From ATZT02 sp038145175 (GTDB lineage Bacteria > Actinomycetota > Actinomycetes > S36-B12 > UBA5976), in the NCBI GenBank assembly GCA_038145175.1, contig JAYQPE010000003.1, forward strand, positions 124,001 through 188,000: a stretch of 64,000 bases of DNA, written 5' to 3'. The notes under the pieces were generated by a model. It was not told where the DNA came from. It did no database searches and was given only the letters and a program-made list of their open reading frames with translations. Shown here one piece after another: positions 60,614 through 64,000 of this stretch (position 1 is the first letter of the stretch; every line of letters starts with the position of its first letter). Both the position numbers and the translations under genes were made by a program.

Positions 60614-61836
60614 TTTCTAACTGATTTATTTGTTAAACTCAATGAAACTGCAACAATAATTATTACGGTACAAATTGCAAGTAATTCTTTTATCCCAATT
60701 AATTCAATAAGAGGTCCAGCGGCTATTAATCCAATTGGTCCTAATAGAAATGAACCAAAAGCATCATATGATAAAACTCTAGATAACGATTTTTTTGGAA
60801 TTTTAGTTTGTAAAGTAGTAATCCAAAATACAAAAAATAAATCAAAACCAATTCCAGTTAATAATGCAGCAAGTGCGATATAAACAATTGGAAGATTAAA
60901 TGACATGGAAAGCGTCCAAAGGGCTAAGGTGGCAGAAAAAATCATTCCCACAAATAAAGGATGCCTTGGTCTTAACTTCATAGCCAAAATAACTCCAAGC
61001 ATCATTCCTAGTGAGTGAGCTCCTGCAATAAATGCCCAGGATGGTGCTCCCTCGAGAAGAGTTTTAGCTTGATAAGGTCCCATAACTGCAAGTAATGGTT
61101 CATAAACCATCACAATTAGAGAGTATGCAGAAACGCAAGCAATGATCCAAGTTCTTTTTCTAACTTCTTTCCAGCCAAGTTTTATGTCTTGCAAAATAGT
61201 ATCTTCATCGCTTACTTGATTCGGTTTATCAAATTTAATTAGCAGATAAATTAAAGATCCGGCAACTAAAAAAGTTAAACCATCAATTGCTATAGCAATG
61301 CCTGGACCAACTAAAGTCACTAAAATTCCACCAAGGGAATAACCTAAAACGTTTGCTGAATTTACACCTAATGCATTTATTGAATTAGCGCTTTGTAGTT
61401 TTTTCTCAGGCATAACTTGAGGCATTATTCCGGGAAATGCTGGAAACCATAAAGCGTGCAAAATTCCTGTAACTAATCCAAGTAATACTAACCAAGAAAT
61501 TGTGGCAGATCCTGATATAAATAAATATGCTTCAAATAAAACAAAAAGGCTTAATAAAATATCTGAATAACTGACAATTTTTGCTCTGCCATATCTATCT
61601 GCGATTACTCCACCAAATAAGACAAACAAAATTAAGGGAAGTGTTCTTGCAAACATCACTAAACTAAGAGACGCTGCATTTGCACCAGGAAGAGATAGCA
61701 CTCCAAAGGCTAGGGCAATTGGACCAATTCCATTTCCCACATTTGAAATGAAACGAGCAGCAAAAAGAATTCGAAAATTCTTCTCCACAAACACTACATT
61801 GAATTGGCGTGGAATACTTAAAGTTTTATTAGCCAA
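60595..61836 (-). CDS. MFS exporter, MFS_3 (transmembrane secretion effector) type
   Basis: 413-residue transporter with about 12 segments. Markers: FVEKNFRILFAARFISNVGNGIGPIALAFGVLSLPG (opening typical of the MFS_3 group), LFGGVIADRYGRAKIVSYSDI (loop 2-3), and HALWFPAFPGIMPQVMPEKKLQSANSINAL. I start at TTG 61836, where a GAGGA is five to six bases upstream; the longer start at 61848 has none. It overlaps the end of tdk by eight bases. Export of an unknown compound is expected. Confidence 0.84.
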   Translation of the reverse strand: MANKTLSIPRQFNVVFVEKNFRILFAARFISNVGNGIGPIALAFGVLSLPGANAASLSLVMFARTLPLILFVLFGGVIADRYGRAKIVSYSDILLSLFVLFEAYLFISGSATISWLVLLGLVTGILHALWFPAFPGIMPQVMPEKKLQSANSINALGVNSANVLGYSLGGILVTLVGPGIAIAIDGLTFLVAGSLIYLLIKFDKPNQVSDEDTILQDIKLGWKEVRKRTWIIACVSAYSLIVMVYEPLLAVMGPYQAKTLLEGAPSWAFIAGAHSLGMMLGVILAMKLRPRHPLFVGMIFSATLALWTLSMSFNLPIVYIALAALLTGIGFDLFFVFWITTLQTKIPKKSLSRVLSYDAFGSFLLGPIGLIAAGPLIELIGIKELLAICTVIIIVAVSLSLTNKSVRNLELNK

Positions 61837-62491
61837 AATTATCCTCAAAAGGCAAAGCAGATTTAGACATATGTTCTTGCTTTGCTTGTTTTGAAGTCAC
61901 TTTTCGCATGTGATGTTTTCGGCACAAAACTTCATAAATGATTTCATCTGGTTTAGCATTAGGTCCTGCATCACCTACAACTACTTGTTCACCAATTGTG
62001 ACCATTACTCCATTTACAATTCTTGCTTGATGGGTTGCTTTCTTGCCACACCAGCAAAGTGCTTCAACTTGCAAAATATTTACACGATCTGCTAGTTCCA
62101 AAAGTCTTTGCGCACCTGGAAATAATGCTGTTCGAAAATCTGTGGTGATTCCAAAAGTGAAAACATCTATGCCAAAGTCATCTACGACTCGAGCAAGCTG
62201 CTCTATTTGTTCTATTTCGTAGAACTGGGCTTCATCACATATTAAATAGTCAACGGTTTCGCCTCTGGAAAGAGATTGAGTCATTAATCTTAAAAAATTT
62301 GTTTCAGGACTTACTTCAATTGCTTTTGCTTGTAAACCAAGTCTTGAACTTAATGTTGCTTCACCTGCACGATCTTTTCTGGTAAAAACTAGTCCGCGTC
62401 TTCCGGCACTTGAATGATTGTGGTGCGTTTGTAGAGCAAGGGTAGATTTACCACTATCCATTGTTCCTGAGAAAAAAACTAATTCAGCCAC
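61829..62491 (-). CDS. tdk: Thymidine kinase
   Basis: Cytoplasmic phosphorylation of thymidine in pyrimidine salvage. About 220 residues. Motifs: FFSGTMDSGKSTLALQ (P-loop), TRKDRAGEATLSSRLG, DEAQFY (Walker B-like), and the zinc site CWCGKKATHQAR with CRKHHMRK. I take the GTG at 62491 because homologues begin near MxELVFFSGTM; a TTG at 62515 would lie inside the 62499-62518 palindrome. No clear ribosome binding site exists for either. It sits between an ABC exporter and an MFS exporter. Confidence 0.91.
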   Translation of the reverse strand: MAELVFFSGTMDSGKSTLALQTHHNHSSAGRRGLVFTRKDRAGEATLSSRLGLQAKAIEVSPETNFLRLMTQSLSRGETVDYLICDEAQFYEIEQIEQLARVVDDFGIDVFTFGITTDFRTALFPGAQRLLELADRVNILQVEALCWCGKKATHQARIVNGVMVTIGEQVVVGDAGPNAKPDEIIYEVLCRKHHMRKVTSKQAKQEHMSKSALPFEDNFG

Positions 62492-62498
62492 AGAAAAT

Positions 62499-62518
62499 AT
62501 CTTGTCAGATGACAAGAT
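62499..62518. promoter_or_regulatory. Palindrome between the ABC permease and tdk
   Basis: ATCTTGTC-agat-GACAAGAT: 8-bp perfect arms separated by four bases, lying right after the permease stop and eight bases before the preferred tdk start. It could be a weak attenuator, an RBS-hiding hairpin or an operator. Confidence 0.35.
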
Positions 62519-63682
62519 TTATTCAAAACGCAATGCCTCAACTGGTTTTAATTTTGAAGCTGTTCGGGCTGGCCAAACCCCAAATACAACTCCTACAAAC
62601 ATGGAAAAACCTAATGAAGCCAAAATTATTGTGGGACTTAACACAAAATTCCATTCCCCTAATTGTGCTAAAAAGTAGGCCACAACTTCCCCAATAATCA
62701 CACCAATAATTCCACCTAAAAGAGACAAGACAATTGCTTCAATTAAAAATTGTGTCAAAATTTGTGACTGTTGCGCACCTATTGCTCTTCTAATTCCTAT
62801 TTCTCTAGTTCTTTCTCTTACTGAAACAAGCATTATGTTCATAATTCCAATTCCACCAACTACTAAACTAATTGAAGCAATTCCACCCAGTAATAAAGAT
62901 AAAAATTGTTGAACTGTTCCAATCGCGTCAAGAATCTGACTTGCGTCAGTTATCACAAAATCTGCTTCGCGTTCTCCAGTGATGTTGTGCCTTGAAATAA
63001 GTAATCTTGTTAAATTTGTGGTTACCTGATCGACAATTTCTTCACTTGTGGTTTGAACTGTGATTGAACTTAAATATGGAGGTACTGCAAAATATTTGAA
63101 GGCAGTATCAATAGGAACATAGGCACTTCCTTGTGTTCCAAATCCATCAGCATCATCTAAAATTCCAACAATTGTAAACTCAGTATTTCCCACTACAATA
63201 TTTGTGTTTATGGAATAGGCATCAAGTTTTAAATCTTCTGCAATTGATGAGCTCAATACTATTAATCTTGATTCTTTAGCATTTTCTGTACTTGGTAAAA
63301 ATGAACCCACAAAAATATCTGGATCTACTACAGTCACATAATCTGGATCAACTCCAACTATTTGAGCTCTAGTCGTGTCATATTCAGAACTTAATGTTGC
63401 TCGACCACTGACAGTTTCTGCTACTACATCTATACCTGGTTGTGATGCAATTGCTTTTGCATCTTCAATAGTTATCGATTGGTTTGTAGTGCCTGTAATC
63501 GTTAAATTTCTAGCACCTAATCCTTTGAATTGATCTTGGATTCCAGAGGTTGCCCCTTGTGCAACAGAAACTAAAGCAATTAAAGACATAACACCAATAA
63601 TGATGCCAAGCATTGTTAAGCCTGATCTTGTTTTTGTGGCAAGTATTCGAGCGATTGCTAAACGAGATGCAATTAAAATCAT
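62519..63682 (-). CDS. MacB-type ABC transporter permease
   Basis: 387-residue MacB/FtsX permease: N-terminal segment with LAIARILATKTRSGLTMLGIIIGVMSLIALVSVAQGATSGIQDQFKGLGARNLTITGT, a periplasmic-type extracellular core domain of about 220 residues, and three C-terminal segments with IGIMNIMLVSVRERTREIGIRRAIGAQQSQILTQFLIEAIVLSLLGG. It exports or mechanically moves lipoproteins, peptides or signals with its ATPase, encoded immediately upstream (overlap 4 bp). The substrate is unknown. Confidence 0.92.
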   Translation of the reverse strand: MILIASRLAIARILATKTRSGLTMLGIIIGVMSLIALVSVAQGATSGIQDQFKGLGARNLTITGTTNQSITIEDAKAIASQPGIDVVAETVSGRATLSSEYDTTRAQIVGVDPDYVTVVDPDIFVGSFLPSTENAKESRLIVLSSSIAEDLKLDAYSINTNIVVGNTEFTIVGILDDADGFGTQGSAYVPIDTAFKYFAVPPYLSSITVQTTSEEIVDQVTTNLTRLLISRHNITGEREADFVITDASQILDAIGTVQQFLSLLLGGIASISLVVGGIGIMNIMLVSVRERTREIGIRRAIGAQQSQILTQFLIEAIVLSLLGGIIGVIIGEVVAYFLAQLGEWNFVLSPTIILASLGFSMFVGVVFGVWPARTASKLKPVEALRFE

Positions 63683-64000
63683 CGCTTTATTCCCTCATCA
63701 CTGATGATTTTGCCGTCTTTTAAGGTAATTCTTCTTTTTGCTTTTGAGGCAACATCAAGATCGTGAGTTATCAAAACAATTGTTTTTCCTTCTTTATTCA
63801 ATTCTTGAAATAAATCCATGACTTGTTTTCCTGTGTTGGAATCAAGCGCGCCAGTTGGTTCATCTGCCAAAATCAAAGAAGGTTCTGTTACTAAAGCTCT
63901 TGCTATTGCCACTCTTTGCTGTTGACCCCCTGAAAGTTCAGTTGATTGGTGAGAATGTCTATCAGCCAAACCAAGTTTCGAAAGCATTTGCATAGCTTTT
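63679..64000 (-). CDS. MacB-type ABC transporter ATPase, C-terminal part (cut by window end)
   Basis: C-terminal fragment of the LolD/MacB-type ATPase that drives the adjoining permease. Visible are the signature LSGGQQQRVAIARAL, Walker B LILADEPTGALD, the D-loop and the ITHDLDVASK H-loop region. The Walker A part lies past position 64000; the first ATG seen, at 63993, is an internal methionine with lysine and alanine codons in frame before it, so the true start is outside. Confidence 0.9.
   Translation of the reverse strand, partial: KAMQMLSKLGLADRHSHQSTELSGGQQQRVAIARALVTEPSLILADEPTGALDSNTGKQVMDLFQELNKEGKTIVLITHDLDVASKAKRRITLKDGKIISDEGIKR

Noticed and set aside
1..64000. tRNA, rRNA, CRISPR, transposon or prophage
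   Set aside because: Read by eye, I saw no cloverleaf with CCA end or GGTTCGA arm, no regular spacer repeats, and no transposase, integrase or phage protein; a dedicated search could still find a small RNA.

Overview
The window is a gene-dense, AT-rich, single-copy chromosomal segment with no mobile element, CRISPR array, tRNA or rRNA that I could recognise. It looks like a streamlined actinobacterium, most probably a freshwater planktonic lineage of the Nanopelagicales (acI) type. The evidence is actinobacterial family content (ErpA, mycobacterial-type adenosine kinase, DUF3043, DUF4191, CtaC/CtaD/CtaF, NrdR-NrdJ), a heliorhodopsin of the type first found in freshwater actinobacteria, a full actinobacterial GlnR site before glnA, frequent TTG/GTG starts, and very tight packing. 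From memory, the stretch from ctaF to glnA follows the Streptomyces order cta - adoK - erpA - nadA - pepA - lpd - sucB - lipB - lipA - DUF4191 - glnA. The genus is inference.

Layout. 0-2 kb: 5' part of a cysteine synthase, then a divergent thioredoxin-like/DUF4395/DinB trio. 2-7.6 kb: a complete fructose PTS operon on the minus strand (DeoR regulator, FruK, IIA, IIB, IIC, HPr, EI) with hairpins on both sides of the IIC gene. 7.8-14 kb: a group II decarboxylase, then a minus-strand run of ABC-F ATPase, glutamate dehydrogenase, MOSC protein, DUF1801 protein and a luciferase-like oxidoreductase. 14-17.7 kb: nrdR-nrdJ, with a promoter, an NrdR box and three DnaA-box-like sites upstream. 17.9-23.6 kb: UMF1-type MFS transporter, malic enzyme, ethanolamine-type permease and NhaA. 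23.6-32.9 kb: cytochrome oxidase subunits, a cysteine-desulfurase homologue, Aat, adenosine kinase, ErpA, glycerate kinase, NadA and small conserved proteins. 33-38.1 kb: a cobalamin riboswitch with its own terminator controlling an exported protein, an ECF transporter (T, dual A, S) and a shortened CobT-like protein. 38.1-53.4 kb: GcvT, PepA, a class III aminotransferase, Lpd, SucB, several oxidoreductases, an MMPL exporter, LipB, LipA, DUF4191 and RDD. 53.5-55 kb: glnA behind a GlnR site. 55-64 kb: P1B-type ATPase, beta-CASP hydrolase, heliorhodopsin, saccharopine-dehydrogenase-like protein, MFS exporter, thymidine kinase and a MacB-type ABC exporter cut by the window end.

Three themes link the genes. 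Cobalamin: the class II ribonucleotide reductase needs B12, and the riboswitch operon looks like B12 or precursor uptake. Lipoate: lipB and lipA sit near their substrates SucB and the glycine-cleavage system (GcvT). Nitrogen and carbon: GlnR-controlled glnA, glutamate dehydrogenase, fructose uptake and a possible amine permease. The most unusual items are the CobT-like protein lacking the catalytic motif, the DnaA-box-like cluster in the nrdR leader, the cysteine-desulfurase homologue without the expected PLP lysine, and the heliorhodopsin.
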